This document shows, piece after piece, positions 1 to 7,810 of a stretch of DNA of 64,000 bases (position 1 is the stretch's first letter; each line of letters starts with the position of its first letter). Below the pieces are notes generated by a model. That model worked only from the letters and a program-made list of their open reading frames with translations. It did not search any database and was not told the origin of the DNA. The DNA lies in the NCBI GenBank assembly GCA_016712675.1, contig JADJQR010000001.1, positions 682,001 through 746,000 of the forward strand, written 5' to 3'. The translations under genes and the position numbers were made by a program. The stretch comes from a bacterium (GTDB taxonomy: Bacteria; Krumholzibacteriota; Krumholzibacteriia; LZORAL124-64-63).

Positions 1-3000
1 CCGCCGTCGGGCATCGCCTGCCGGGCATTGATCAGCAGGTTGCTGATGACCTGCTCCAACTGTCCCGCGTCGACCTCGGCGCACCAAAGTTCGTCCGCGA
101 GGTCGAGTTCGAGCGAGACATTGGTGCCGGCGATCGCCAGTTCCGACGCCTCCCTCACCAGCGCGCGCAGATCGACCAGGTGCCTCTGCGGCGAGCCGCC
201 GCGCGCGAAGGTGAGCAGCTGCGCGGTCAGCCGTCTTGCCCGTTCCGATGCGGTCACGATCTGTTCGAGCGGAGGGCGTTGCCGTCCCGTGCAGTCCATC
301 TCCAGAAGCGTCGCGTTGCCCATGATCACGGTCAGGAGGTTGTTGAAATCGTGCGCGATGCCTCCAGCCAGGACGCCCAGCGACTCCAGCTTCTGCGAAC
401 GGAGAGCGGCCTGCGCCGCCCGTCGGCGCTCGGTGGTGTCCCGGAACGCGATCACCATGCCGCCGCCCGGCCCGCCGGCAGCCAGCGGGGCTGCCGCGCA
501 CTCGAGGACCGACTGCCCGTGCTCGCCGCCGCGGAGCAGGTACTCGAAGAACGCCTGCGTCCCGGGAGAGCCAGTCGTGTCCACGCCGGCAAGCGCACGG
601 CGGGCCGCTGCTCCGAGCCCGGGCAGGCAGGCTTCGAGCGGCATCCCGGCCAGCCCGCTCCCTGCGCGACCGACCAGCGCGGCGGCGGCCGGATTGGCCA
701 GGCTGATCGTCCAGGCGCCGTCCAGGGCGACCACGCCGTCGGAGATGCTCGCCAGGACCGCCCCGAGCCGCCGCGACTCCGCGCGCACCGCCGCTTCCGA
801 GCTCGCAAGCTCTTCCGTCCGCAGGGCCACCTCGGCGGACAGGCGTCGCGCGTAGCGACGTCCCTGCACGAGCGAGCCCACGAGCCAGACCAGGCCCACC
901 AGCGCGCAGGCCGCCAGAACGGCGAACCACGGGCGGGCGTGCAGGGGCGGCGCCACGACAATCCAGTCGGTCGACGCGACCCTGCTGCCTCGTCCGTCGA
1001 TGTCGATCGCCCGCGCATGGAACCGGTAGCGACCCGGTCGCAGGTTGGTGTAGCGGATCGAACGCGCCGGATTGGTGGCGGGGGTCGACCAGCCGGCATC
1101 CCCGCCTTCGAGGTACGTGGTGAAACGGAGTCGCGCCTCGTCGCGGAAGGCAGGGGCGGCAAACCGCACGACCAGCTCGTGGGCCGACGGTGGCACGCGC
1201 AGCTCGACCGAGGGTGGGTGCCGCACACTGTCCAGTTCGATGGCGTCGAGCCACAGCAGCAGGTCGGCGCGGCTGCGCACCCGGAGGCGCTCGTCGAACA
1301 CCGAGACGCCGCCATTGGTGCCGATCCACACGCGGTTCTCGGCGTCGCAGATGAGGGCGTCGCGATTGACCTCGGCTCCAGCCAGGCCATCGGCAACGCC
1401 GAAGCGTCGCAGCAGGTGTCCGTCCCAGACGAGCACCCCGGCGCCGGTGCCGAACCAGATGCGGCCGCGACGATCGCGCATGATCGCGTAGACCGGCTCG
1501 CCGATCACCGGTTCGGGCGCAGTCGTCGGTTCCAGCCTGCCATCGCGCACGCGGCTCAGGCCGCCGGTCGTGCCAACCCATACCTCGCCGGCGGTCGGCT
1601 CGAACAGCGCGAATGCGCTGCCGTGTCCGTGCGGCTCCTCGCCGCGCCAATGGACGACCTGGCCATCATGCACGCGGAAGACGCCTTCGGTCGTGGTGGC
1701 GACCAGCAACGCGCCGTCGCCAGCCACATGCAGGCGCCGCACGACGGGCTGGCGTCCCTCCCCGCGATCGAACAGGTCGACGCGACCGAAGCGGTTCCCG
1801 TGGCGGCGATACAACCCCGTGGCGGTGCCCACCCAGAGCTCGCCGTCGCCGCCGTGCAGCACGGTGTAGACCGATCCGACGAGTCCATCCGCCCCGTCGT
1901 GCCAGCGGATGTCGCCTGCCGGCCCGAGGCGCGCCAGGCCGCTGCGATCCATCGCCACCCAGAGCGCTCCCGTCGGATCCTCGTAGAGGTCCATGGCCCG
2001 GCTCCATTCCTGGCCGGGAGCGGTCAGCGGTAGCGTGAGCGTCGGCGTCCCCGGGAACGTCAGGCCACCCTCGTGACCGAAGACGATGGAGCCGTCGCGC
2101 CGTTCCAGGATCGCGCTGACTTCCTCCTTCAACAACCCGTCTGCCGCGCCGAGGCTGCGCAGGTGGCGGCTCGCCAGCTTGTTGACGCCGCGGACGTTCG
2201 CGATCCAGACCGTGCCTTCGCGATCGACCATGATGTCCGACAGGCCGAGGGAGACGAGCCCGCTCTCGCTCGTCAAGTGCTCGATCCCCAACTGCGGATG
2301 GAGATACTGCAGTCGGCGCACCGTGCCGAGGTAGAGTCCACCGAGCGCATCGAGGGCGGCTTCGACGCCGAAATTCGGCTCGACCACCCGTAACGAGTCG
2401 GCGCCGGCCTGCCGCAGCAGACCCGTTGGTGTCAGCTTGCCGAACCAGCCGCGGCCGACCACGTGCAGCGTTCCGGTCACGGGGTGGAGCACGGCCGCGT
2501 AGGCCGGGCCTTCCGGCAGTCCGGGCACCGGCGTCGCGGGGCCCGCATCCGGTCGTCCGGGGTCGGGCAGGCGCAGGAGCCCGCCAGCAGTCGCAATCAG
2601 CAGGTCGCTGCGGTGCCAGGCCAGCGAGTACACGAGGCCGGCCTGCGGCGGGAGTTCCACGTTCCACCAGTGCGCACGTGACCACACACCGACGCGTCCA
2701 CCCTGCGCCAGCACCGCCAGGGCGACGTCGCCGTCGCCGTCATGGCCGGCCACCAGCTCGAAGGTCTCCATTCCGGCCGCGACGTCCGTCCAGTAGGGCA
2801 GCGTTTCCCAGCGCTGCCCGATCAGGCGGGAGACGCGCACCGGGGAAGCCTGCGCCAGCGCCCAGACCGTGCCTTCGTGGTCCACCACCACGTCGCGCTG
2901 CCACGCGACCGGTAGACCGTGCTTCGTGTCGTGGGTGATCCACGACGCGCCGTCGTAGCGGACCATGCCCGCCCGCGTCGCGAACCAGATGTAGGCGCTA

Positions 3001-3173
3001 TCATCCTGGGCCACGCCCATGACGACGCCGGTCGGCGCACCTTCGGCTTCGGTGTAGCGGACGAAGGGCCAGGTCACGGCTCGGCCGCTGCAGGGCATCG
3101 ACAGGACCAGCACGGCGGCGGCGAGGCCGACGGGGCAGCGGAAGCGCGAATGGCACGGGGTGTCAGGCGTCAT
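1..3173 (-). CDS. Propeller-type sensor histidine kinase (3' end outside window)
   Basis: The frame stays open from an ATG at 3173 to the window edge, so the C-terminus is missing. A signal peptide is followed by a long periplasmic stretch of repeated WIGT/WVGT-like strands, for example AENRVWIGTNGGVSVFD, typical of two-component regulator propellers. A Y_Y_Y-like strand (RFTTYLEGGDAGWS), one membrane span (WFAVLAACALVGLVWLVGSL) and a PAS-like region come next. The HisKA H-box is GGIAHDFNNLLTVIMGN, and the last visible residues match the N-box of the ATPase domain (EQVISNLLINARQAMPDGG). The visible part is about 1057 residues. It probably senses an extracellular ligand and phosphorylates a regulator that is either fused beyond the edge or encoded nearby. 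The ligand is unknown. Confidence 0.9.
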   Translation of the reverse strand, partial: MTPDTPCHSRFRCPVGLAAAVLVLSMPCSGRAVTWPFVRYTEAEGAPTGVVMGVAQDDSAYIWFATRAGMVRYDGASWITHDTKHGLPVAWQRDVVVDHEGTVWALAQASPVRVSRLIGQRWETLPYWTDVAAGMETFELVAGHDGDGDVALAVLAQGGRVGVWSRAHWWNVELPPQAGLVYSLAWHRSDLLIATAGGLLRLPDPGRPDAGPATPVPGLPEGPAYAAVLHPVTGTLHVVGRGWFGKLTPTGLLRQAGADSLRVVEPNFGVEAALDALGGLYLGTVRRLQYLHPQLGIEHLTSESGLVSLGLSDIMVDREGTVWIANVRGVNKLASRHLRSLGAADGLLKEEVSAILERRDGSIVFGHEGGLTFPGTPTLTLPLTAPGQEWSRAMDLYEDPTGALWVAMDRSGLARLGPAGDIRWHDGADGLVGSVYTVLHGGDGELWVGTATGLYRRHGNRFGRVDLFDRGEGRQPVVRRLHVAGDGALLVATTTEGVFRVHDGQVVHWRGEEPHGHGSAFALFEPTAGEVWVGTTGGLSRVRDGRLEPTTAPEPVIGEPVYAIMRDRRGRIWFGTGAGVLVWDGHLLRRFGVADGLAGAEVNRDALICDAENRVWIGTNGGVSVFDERLRVRSRADLLLWLDAIELDSVRHPPSVELRVPPSAHELVVRFAAPAFRDEARLRFTTYLEGGDAGWSTPATNPARSIRYTNLRPGRYRFHARAIDIDGRGSRVASTDWIVVAPPLHARPWFAVLAACALVGLVWLVGSLVQGRRYARRLSAEVALRTEELASSEAAVRAESRRLGAVLASISDGVVALDGAWTISLANPAAAALVGRAGSGLAGMPLEACLPGLGAAARRALAGVDTTGSPGTQAFFEYLLRGGEHGQSVLECAAAPLAAGGPGGGMVIAFRDTTERRRAAQAALRSQKLESLGVLAGGIAHDFNNLLTVIMGNATLLEMDCTGRQRPPLEQIVTASERARRLTAQLLTFARGGSPQRHLVDLRALVREASELAIAGTNVSLELDLADELWCAEVDAGQLEQVISNLLINARQAMPDG

Positions 3174-3305
3174 CGGTTCTGTGCGGGGTCGAAGTGATGG
3201 CCACGGTCCGCCCGCGGCGGTGCCGCGGATCGTCGGCCCTTGAAGTTACACCCAGGTGGGGGACTTGCCCACTGCGATCGACATGGGATTCGCCATGATC
3301 GCGGA

Positions 3306-3331
3306 AAAGGCCGCCCGGGTGGACGGCCTTT
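3306..3331 (-). terminator. Rho-independent terminator of the gene ending at 3357
   Basis: The inverted repeat AAAGGCCG / CGGCCTTT is separated by a 10-base loop. Read on the minus strand, the stem runs into TTTTCC. It lies 26 bases beyond the stop codon of the secreted protein gene. Confidence 0.75.
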
Positions 3332-3356
3332 GAAGATGCCACGTACAGGTCGGAAG

Positions 3357-4058
3357 CTAGCGGTATAGCCCCTTGATCGCGCCCCACGACGTCGTTTCTT
3401 CCGAAACGGTGCAATTGATGTGCATCGTCATCGTCATCACGTTGCCCCAGGTCCCGAACTGTGCGGACGGTGCCGCCGGGCTGCACGAGCCGTCCAGGAA
3501 CGCGGGGTAAGTGGCAGGGATGCTCGCGAACGGCGTTTCGCCCACGCCGCTCCCGTTGGCGATGGCGAAGGTCAGCAGGCAGCCGTTGGTGAACTCGCCC
3601 GACGTGTTGCCGTTGATCACCGAGGCGACCGGCGTGCTGACGCCGCTGATCATCATGTGCTGGACGGTGGAGATGAGCGTGGTGGTGCCCAGCGTGGCGG
3701 TGCCGTCACCCCACGGCCAGCCGCCGGCGAAGAAGGTCAGGGTGCCGCCGTTGAACGTGGACGTGTACACGACGGTGCCGTTGCCGCCAACGCGGTTGTC
3801 CACGACGCCGAAGGCGCTGTTCTCGACGGCGCAGCTCAGTTCCCACTGCGTGCCGAGGTTGGCGCCGTCCCACGATTGCGCGTGCAGCACGTGGGGCAGG
3901 CCGCTGTTGACCCCCGTGCGCCAGGTCGAGGCGCGGCCGGTCAGGATCTGACCGCCGAGGTCGGTCGAGGTGTAGGTGCCGGTAAGAGGGTCGGCCTGGG
4001 CGAGCAGGGGGAGCGTGACCAGCGAGGCCAACGTCATGAGCGTCAACAGTCTCTTCAT
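3357..4058 (-). CDS. Small secreted protein with WG-x-IK-x-x-YR tail
   Basis: This is a 233-residue protein I do not recognise. An N-terminal signal peptide (MKRLLTLMTLASLVTLPLLAQA) is followed by a Thr/Gly/Ser-rich beta-type body with a few cysteines, consistent with an exported protein. The start is supported by GAGGAGGA just upstream of the ATG. The last residues are EETTSWGAIKGLYR. Nearly the same tail ends two other exported proteins in this window (48863-49285 and 63126-64000) whose bodies do not resemble this one. The gene stands alone with its own terminator. Function is unknown. The shared tail could be a sorting or processing signal, which is inference only. Confidence 0.8.
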   Translation of the reverse strand: MKRLLTLMTLASLVTLPLLAQADPLTGTYTSTDLGGQILTGRASTWRTGVNSGLPHVLHAQSWDGANLGTQWELSCAVENSAFGVVDNRVGGNGTVVYTSTFNGGTLTFFAGGWPWGDGTATLGTTTLISTVQHMMISGVSTPVASVINGNTSGEFTNGCLLTFAIANGSGVGETPFASIPATYPAFLDGSCSPAAPSAQFGTWGNVMTMTMHINCTVSEETTSWGAIKGLYR

Positions 4059-4490
4059 AGAAGTTCCTCCTCAACGGGGGCCGGTGCCCTGCGGTCGCCG
4101 TCCTGGGCGAACAGAGAAGGGCGGTGGCAGAACCACGCATTGGGGCCCGCAGCGGGACCGGCCCGACCGGGAACGGATGCTCGGAGTCAGCGAAGTCCGG
4201 CCCGGGGGGCCGGGTTCGACCGCCCCTGGACTGAACACGACAACGATAATCGTATTCATGTCAGAGCGCCACACGACGCCCGGTTGCCACAGAGGGGCGC
4301 AACTGCTACCTTGTGGCCCGGCGCTTGCACAGCCCCCTGGGAGGGTTCAGGCCCCGCGATCATGCGGCCCCCGCTCCGGGGCGCCGCCCAGGCAAACCGC
4401 GATGTCCAGTCTGCTTCTCGGCTTAGGCCCTCCTGAGCTCCCTCCGAGACCCAAGCTGCTGCGGCTCCCGGAAACACGAGACAGGAACGC
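4059..4490. other. Divergent intergenic region
   Basis: This 432-base gap separates the secreted-protein gene and the helicase gene. It holds the ribosome binding site of the former and probably both promoters. A near-palindrome ACGATAATCGT lies at 4243-4253 in a short AT-rich patch. A tRNA-like GGTTCGA string at 4213 has no acceptor or anticodon arms around it. I see no gene. Confidence 0.5.
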
Positions 4491-5744
4491 ATGATACCGA
4501 TGACCTCCTCCGGACCAAAAGCCTTCGCTGAACTCGGCCTCAGTGAACCCGTCCTGCGCGCCCTCGCCGACTGCGGCTACACCGAACCCACCCCGATCCA
4601 GTTGGCCGCCATTCCGCTCGTGAGCGCGAAGCGCGACGTCCTGGCCACGGCCCAGACGGGAACCGGCAAGACCGCGGCGTTCATGCTGCCGGTCATCGAC
4701 GACATCGCCGGGCGCCCGAAATATCCCGGCGACACGCCGCTGGCCCTGGTGCTGGCCCCCACGCGCGAGCTGGCGCTGCAGATCGACGAGAACGTCCGCG
4801 CCTACGGCAAGTACGTGCGCACGCGCACGGCCGTGCTGCTGGGCGGGGTCAACAGTGGCCCGCAGATCGACAAGCTGAAGCGCGGCGTCGACGTGGTCAT
4901 CGCCACGCCCGGCCGCCTGATCGACCTGGTCAAGCAGGGCGCCGTCACGCTCGCTGACGTGGAGTTCCTGATCCTCGACGAGGCCGACCGCATGCTCGAC
5001 CTCGGCTTCGTCCACGACGTGCGCTGGATTGCCGACCGCGTGCCGCGACCGCGGCAGACGCTCTGTTTCTCGGCCACGGTCTCGCCCGCGGTGCGCAGCC
5101 TGGCTTCGACCATGCAGGTCGACGCGCAGGTGGTCTCGGTGGCGCCGCCGGCGGCGGTGGCCGATCATCTGGACCAGCAGGTGATGTTCGTGCAGCGCGC
5201 CCACAAGCTGGACCTGCTCATCGATCTGCTCAACGAGAACAAGGATGGCCGCACGCTCGTGTTCACGGCCACGAAGGTGGCTGCGATCACGGTGGCCAGG
5301 CAGCTTGACCTGCGCGGCCTGAAGGTCGGCGCCATCCATGCCAACAAGACGCAGGGGCAGCGCCAGGCCGCACTCGAGGCTTTCGTCAAGGGTAAGGTCG
5401 ACGTGCTGGTGGCGACCGACATCGTCGCTCGCGGCATCGACGTCGATGACATCACGCACGTCATCAATTACGAACTGCCCGAACTCGCCGAGAACTACGT
5501 TCACCGCATCGGCCGCACCGCGCGCGCCGGCCGCGGCGGTATCGCGATCGCGCTGTGCGGCATCGAGGATGTACCCCAGCTGCGCGGCATCGAGCGCCTC
5601 CTGAAGGAGGAGCTGCCGGTGCGCGACGACCATCGCTGGCACTCCGAAGAGGTGATGGCCTGCCTGGCCGCCTCGGAGCGTGCGGCCCGCCAGCGCGCGA
5701 AGGCCGGGCGCATGCGGGGGTCGCGGTCGAAGTGGGCCCGGTGA
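4491..5744 (+). CDS. DEAD-box ATP-dependent RNA helicase, RhlE-like
   Basis: This 417-residue protein carries all the usual superfamily 2 motifs in order. They are a Q-motif region (FAELGL to PTPIQ, about 12-37), Walker A AQTGTGKT (54-61), PTRELALQ (about 90-97), TPGRLID (139-145), DEAD at 163-166, SAT at 194-196, and ARGID with HRIGRTARAGR (338-348) in the second RecA domain. It should unwind or remodel short RNA duplexes during ribosome assembly or RNA turnover. The C-terminus is a short basic tail. AGGA lies 6 bases before the ATG at 4491; a second in-frame ATG at 4500 is possible. RhlE-like is the best subfamily fit, and RhlB or DeaD are less likely because there is no long C-terminal domain. 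Confidence 0.93.
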   Translation: MIPMTSSGPKAFAELGLSEPVLRALADCGYTEPTPIQLAAIPLVSAKRDVLATAQTGTGKTAAFMLPVIDDIAGRPKYPGDTPLALVLAPTRELALQIDENVRAYGKYVRTRTAVLLGGVNSGPQIDKLKRGVDVVIATPGRLIDLVKQGAVTLADVEFLILDEADRMLDLGFVHDVRWIADRVPRPRQTLCFSATVSPAVRSLASTMQVDAQVVSVAPPAAVADHLDQQVMFVQRAHKLDLLIDLLNENKDGRTLVFTATKVAAITVARQLDLRGLKVGAIHANKTQGQRQAALEAFVKGKVDVLVATDIVARGIDVDDITHVINYELPELAENYVHRIGRTARAGRGGIAIALCGIEDVPQLRGIERLLKEELPVRDDHRWHSEEVMACLAASERAARQRAKAGRMRGSRSKWAR

Positions 5745-5764
5745 AGAGCTGGGGTTCCCGGACG

Positions 5765-5787
5765 CAGGGGCGGTGATCCCGCCCCTG
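5765..5787 (+). terminator. Hairpin after the helicase gene
   Basis: A perfect 9-base stem CAGGGGCGG / CCGCCCCTG with a 5-base loop begins 21 bases after the helicase stop. There is no T run, so this is a weak or factor-dependent terminator candidate. Confidence 0.45.
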
Positions 5788-5918
5788 TCGACCAGGGCGA
5801 AGAAGCGATGCGGGTGCCGTAACCGGTGCCCGCTTTGTCATTGGGGCCCGGTTGTCCCACGCAGTGGGCCCGCGCCGGCGCGATTCCGGATCGGGCGACT
5901 GGCGTATGGATCAGCCGC

Positions 5919-6308
5919 CTACTTCTTCGTCTTCCCGCACGTCGCCTTGCTGGGGCAGGCCCCGCAGGCGCTGTGGTCGGCGGCCTTGCCGTCGGCGGCC
6001 TGGACGCCCTCGAACTTTGCCTCGGGAGACACCTTCGTCACGGCGGCGGCCAGCTTGTCGGGGTCGGTCTTGCCGGGGTCGAACGTGACGAGGAACTTGC
6101 CGGCCTCGGCGTCGGGCTTGGCGGCGGTCACGCCCTTGACCTTGGCCAGCGCCTTGGCCAGGTCCTTGACGACGGCTTCGTCCTTCAGGTTCGGCACGGC
6201 GAAGACGGCCGTCTCGGGGGCCTTGTCCTCGGCCAGGGCGGGCAGGACGACGGCCAGGGCCAGCAGGGCGGCCAGGGCCAGGGTCAGGGTGTGCATTCGG
6301 TTGCGCAT
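5919..6308 (-). CDS. Secreted HMA-like protein with Cys-rich tail
   Basis: The product has 129 residues. A signal peptide (about 1-26) precedes a domain of roughly 75 residues with the length and pattern of a heavy-metal-associated (ferredoxin-like) fold: FAVPNLKDEAVVKDLAKAL, then KFLVTFDPGKTDPDKLAAAV. It lacks the metal-binding CxxC of classic HMA domains. The tail has cysteines at 115, 118 and 124 (CGACPSKATCGKTKK), which could bind metal instead. AAGGAG lies 8 bases before the ATG. It is the last gene of a probable three-gene operon with an HMA-like membrane protein and a NapH-like iron-sulfur protein. A periplasmic metal or redox role is inferred. Confidence 0.75.
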   Translation of the reverse strand: MRNRMHTLTLALAALLALAVVLPALAEDKAPETAVFAVPNLKDEAVVKDLAKALAKVKGVTAAKPDAEAGKFLVTFDPGKTDPDKLAAAVTKVSPEAKFEGVQAADGKAADHSACGACPSKATCGKTKK

Positions 6309-6357
6309 GTGTTGCTCCTTGGGGGCTGTTGTCGGCTTGCGTTCGATCGGTGGTCGT

Positions 6358-6777
6358 CTATGGCGATTCGGGCTCGCGCCCGGATTCGATTTTCACGCCG
6401 TCCATCTCGATGACCTCAAAAAGGTCGAACAGGTACTCGCCGCTGTTCGCGTCGTGCACCGGTCCCTCGAAGGCCTCGCGCAGGGCGGCGGCGTCCACGC
6501 GTGCCGGGTCGTACGTCACGTCCAGGCGTGCGCGCGAGGCGAACGCCTCCAGCCGCTGCACGCCGTCGATCCCAGCCAGCTGGCGTGCCGCCATCTCGGC
6601 CGTGTCGACGCAACGGACCCCGCGCACGACGAACACCGACCGCCGCGGCTCCGCGTTCGGCGACGCTTCCGCGAACACCTCGACCAGGCTCGGCGCCATC
6701 GCCAGCCGCGAGCCGATCACGCCGGCCACGGCGCACAGGACCACGAGCACCGGCACGAGCCACGCCGGCGCCTTCAC
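6358..6777 (-). CDS. Membrane-anchored HMA-like protein
   Basis: The product has 139 residues and starts at a GTG that overlaps the stop of the upstream gene (GTGA), indicating translational coupling. One N-terminal hydrophobic span (about 6-27) anchors it. The rest resembles a heavy-metal-associated fold, SVFVVRGVRCVDTAEMAARQ and LDVTYDPARVDAAALREAF. Only one cysteine (C56) sits where HMA domains have CxxC. An upstream ATG in the same frame would create a longer reading frame running through the neighbouring gene, and I reject it. It probably passes metal or electrons to or from the iron-sulfur partner; the metal is unknown. Confidence 0.7.
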   Translation of the reverse strand: MKAPAWLVPVLVVLCAVAGVIGSRLAMAPSLVEVFAEASPNAEPRRSVFVVRGVRCVDTAEMAARQLAGIDGVQRLEAFASRARLDVTYDPARVDAAALREAFEGPVHDANSGEYLFDLFEVIEMDGVKIESGREPESP

Positions 6778-7583
6778 CGCGGACCCCGGTTGGACCCAAC
6801 GCGCGGCCAGACGAGTTCCAGCGCCTGCGGCGACGGGCAGGCCGCCGTGCATGCCAGGCACAGCGTGCACTCGCCCGAGCGCACCTGGTCCGCGGCGGAG
6901 ATCCGCAGGTCCTGCGGGCAGGCGCGGTCGCAGGCGCCGCAGCCGGTGCAATGGTGGCTGCTGCGGGCCAGGCGAAGCGCGCCGCCCCGCGACAGCGGCC
7001 AGAGCACCACGCCCAGGGGGCACAGGTACTTGCACCAGGCCAGCGGCAGCGCCAGCCCCAGCAGCAGCAGCCCGCCCAGCACCGCATAGCTCCAGGACTG
7101 CACGTCGTGGCCGTGCGCGCTGAAGGCGATGTAGTAGGGATCGTAGCCCCGGAAGACCAGTTCGCCCGTGGTCCAGGTGGCCGCCAGGATCACCGCCAGC
7201 ACGAGCAGGCGCAGGCCCACCTTCAGCGCGCGGTCGACGCGCGGCGCCAGCGGCCAGCGGCCGGCGAAGTCATGGCGGCGGAACAGGCGGCGGGCCAGCC
7301 TGGCCTCCCACTCGAACAGCGTGCCGACCGGGCAGACCCAGCTGCAGAACGCCTTGCGCGCGACAAGGGTCAGCACCAGCAGTGCGATGAAGAGCGCGAG
7401 GTTGGCCTCGCCGGCCGAGCAGGAGAACTGTCGCCGCGTGAAGAAGCTGTACGCGGTCTCGAGGCCGCCGAACGGGCAGTACGTCTCGACCGAGACCAGC
7501 GAGCGGCCCAGGGCGAAGCGGACGCCGGCCGTGAGCGCGGCGGCCACGACGGCGAGCTGGAAGATCAGGCGCAGGCGCTGCAC
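6774..7583 (-). CDS. NapH/NosR-like polyferredoxin membrane protein
   Basis: The product has 269 residues and a GTG start with GGGGAG upstream. It has about four to five membrane spans, and the family motifs are YCPFGGLET (35-43), CSWVCPVG (C80, C84) and CKYLCPLG (C184, C188). Two 4Fe-4S ferredoxin motifs follow, C212-x2-C215-x2-C218-x3-C222 and C239-x2-C242-x2-C245-x3-C249, each ending in CP. Relatives move electrons from quinol across the membrane to periplasmic reductases or help with metal centre assembly. No nitrate or nitrous oxide reductase gene is nearby. Its operon partners are two HMA-like proteins, so a metal-linked electron transfer role is more likely. Confidence 0.88.
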   Translation of the reverse strand: MQRLRLIFQLAVVAAALTAGVRFALGRSLVSVETYCPFGGLETAYSFFTRRQFSCSAGEANLALFIALLVLTLVARKAFCSWVCPVGTLFEWEARLARRLFRRHDFAGRWPLAPRVDRALKVGLRLLVLAVILAATWTTGELVFRGYDPYYIAFSAHGHDVQSWSYAVLGGLLLLGLALPLAWCKYLCPLGVVLWPLSRGGALRLARSSHHCTGCGACDRACPQDLRISAADQVRSGECTLCLACTAACPSPQALELVWPRVGSNRGPR

Positions 7584-7810
7584 GCGGCTCGCTCCCCGGG
7601 GGTCCGGCGACCCCGGACGGCCGCCACGGGACGATTCTAGGCCAGTGAGGGCGGATTGTCAAAATTCGCCGCCGAGCCGGCGACCGGGCGCGGCCGCAGG
7701 CGTGCCGCGACGGCCCGCGGATCCGGCCGTGCGTTGCGGGCCGAGTCGCGGTACCTTCGGGAAGTTGCTGTCGCGTCAGGTCCTGCTGCTTTGCCTGAAG
7801 AGGAGTCCGC

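Noticed and set aside
4205-4235. A tRNA-like GGTTCGAC string
   Set aside because: No acceptor stem, D-arm or anticodon arm surrounds it.
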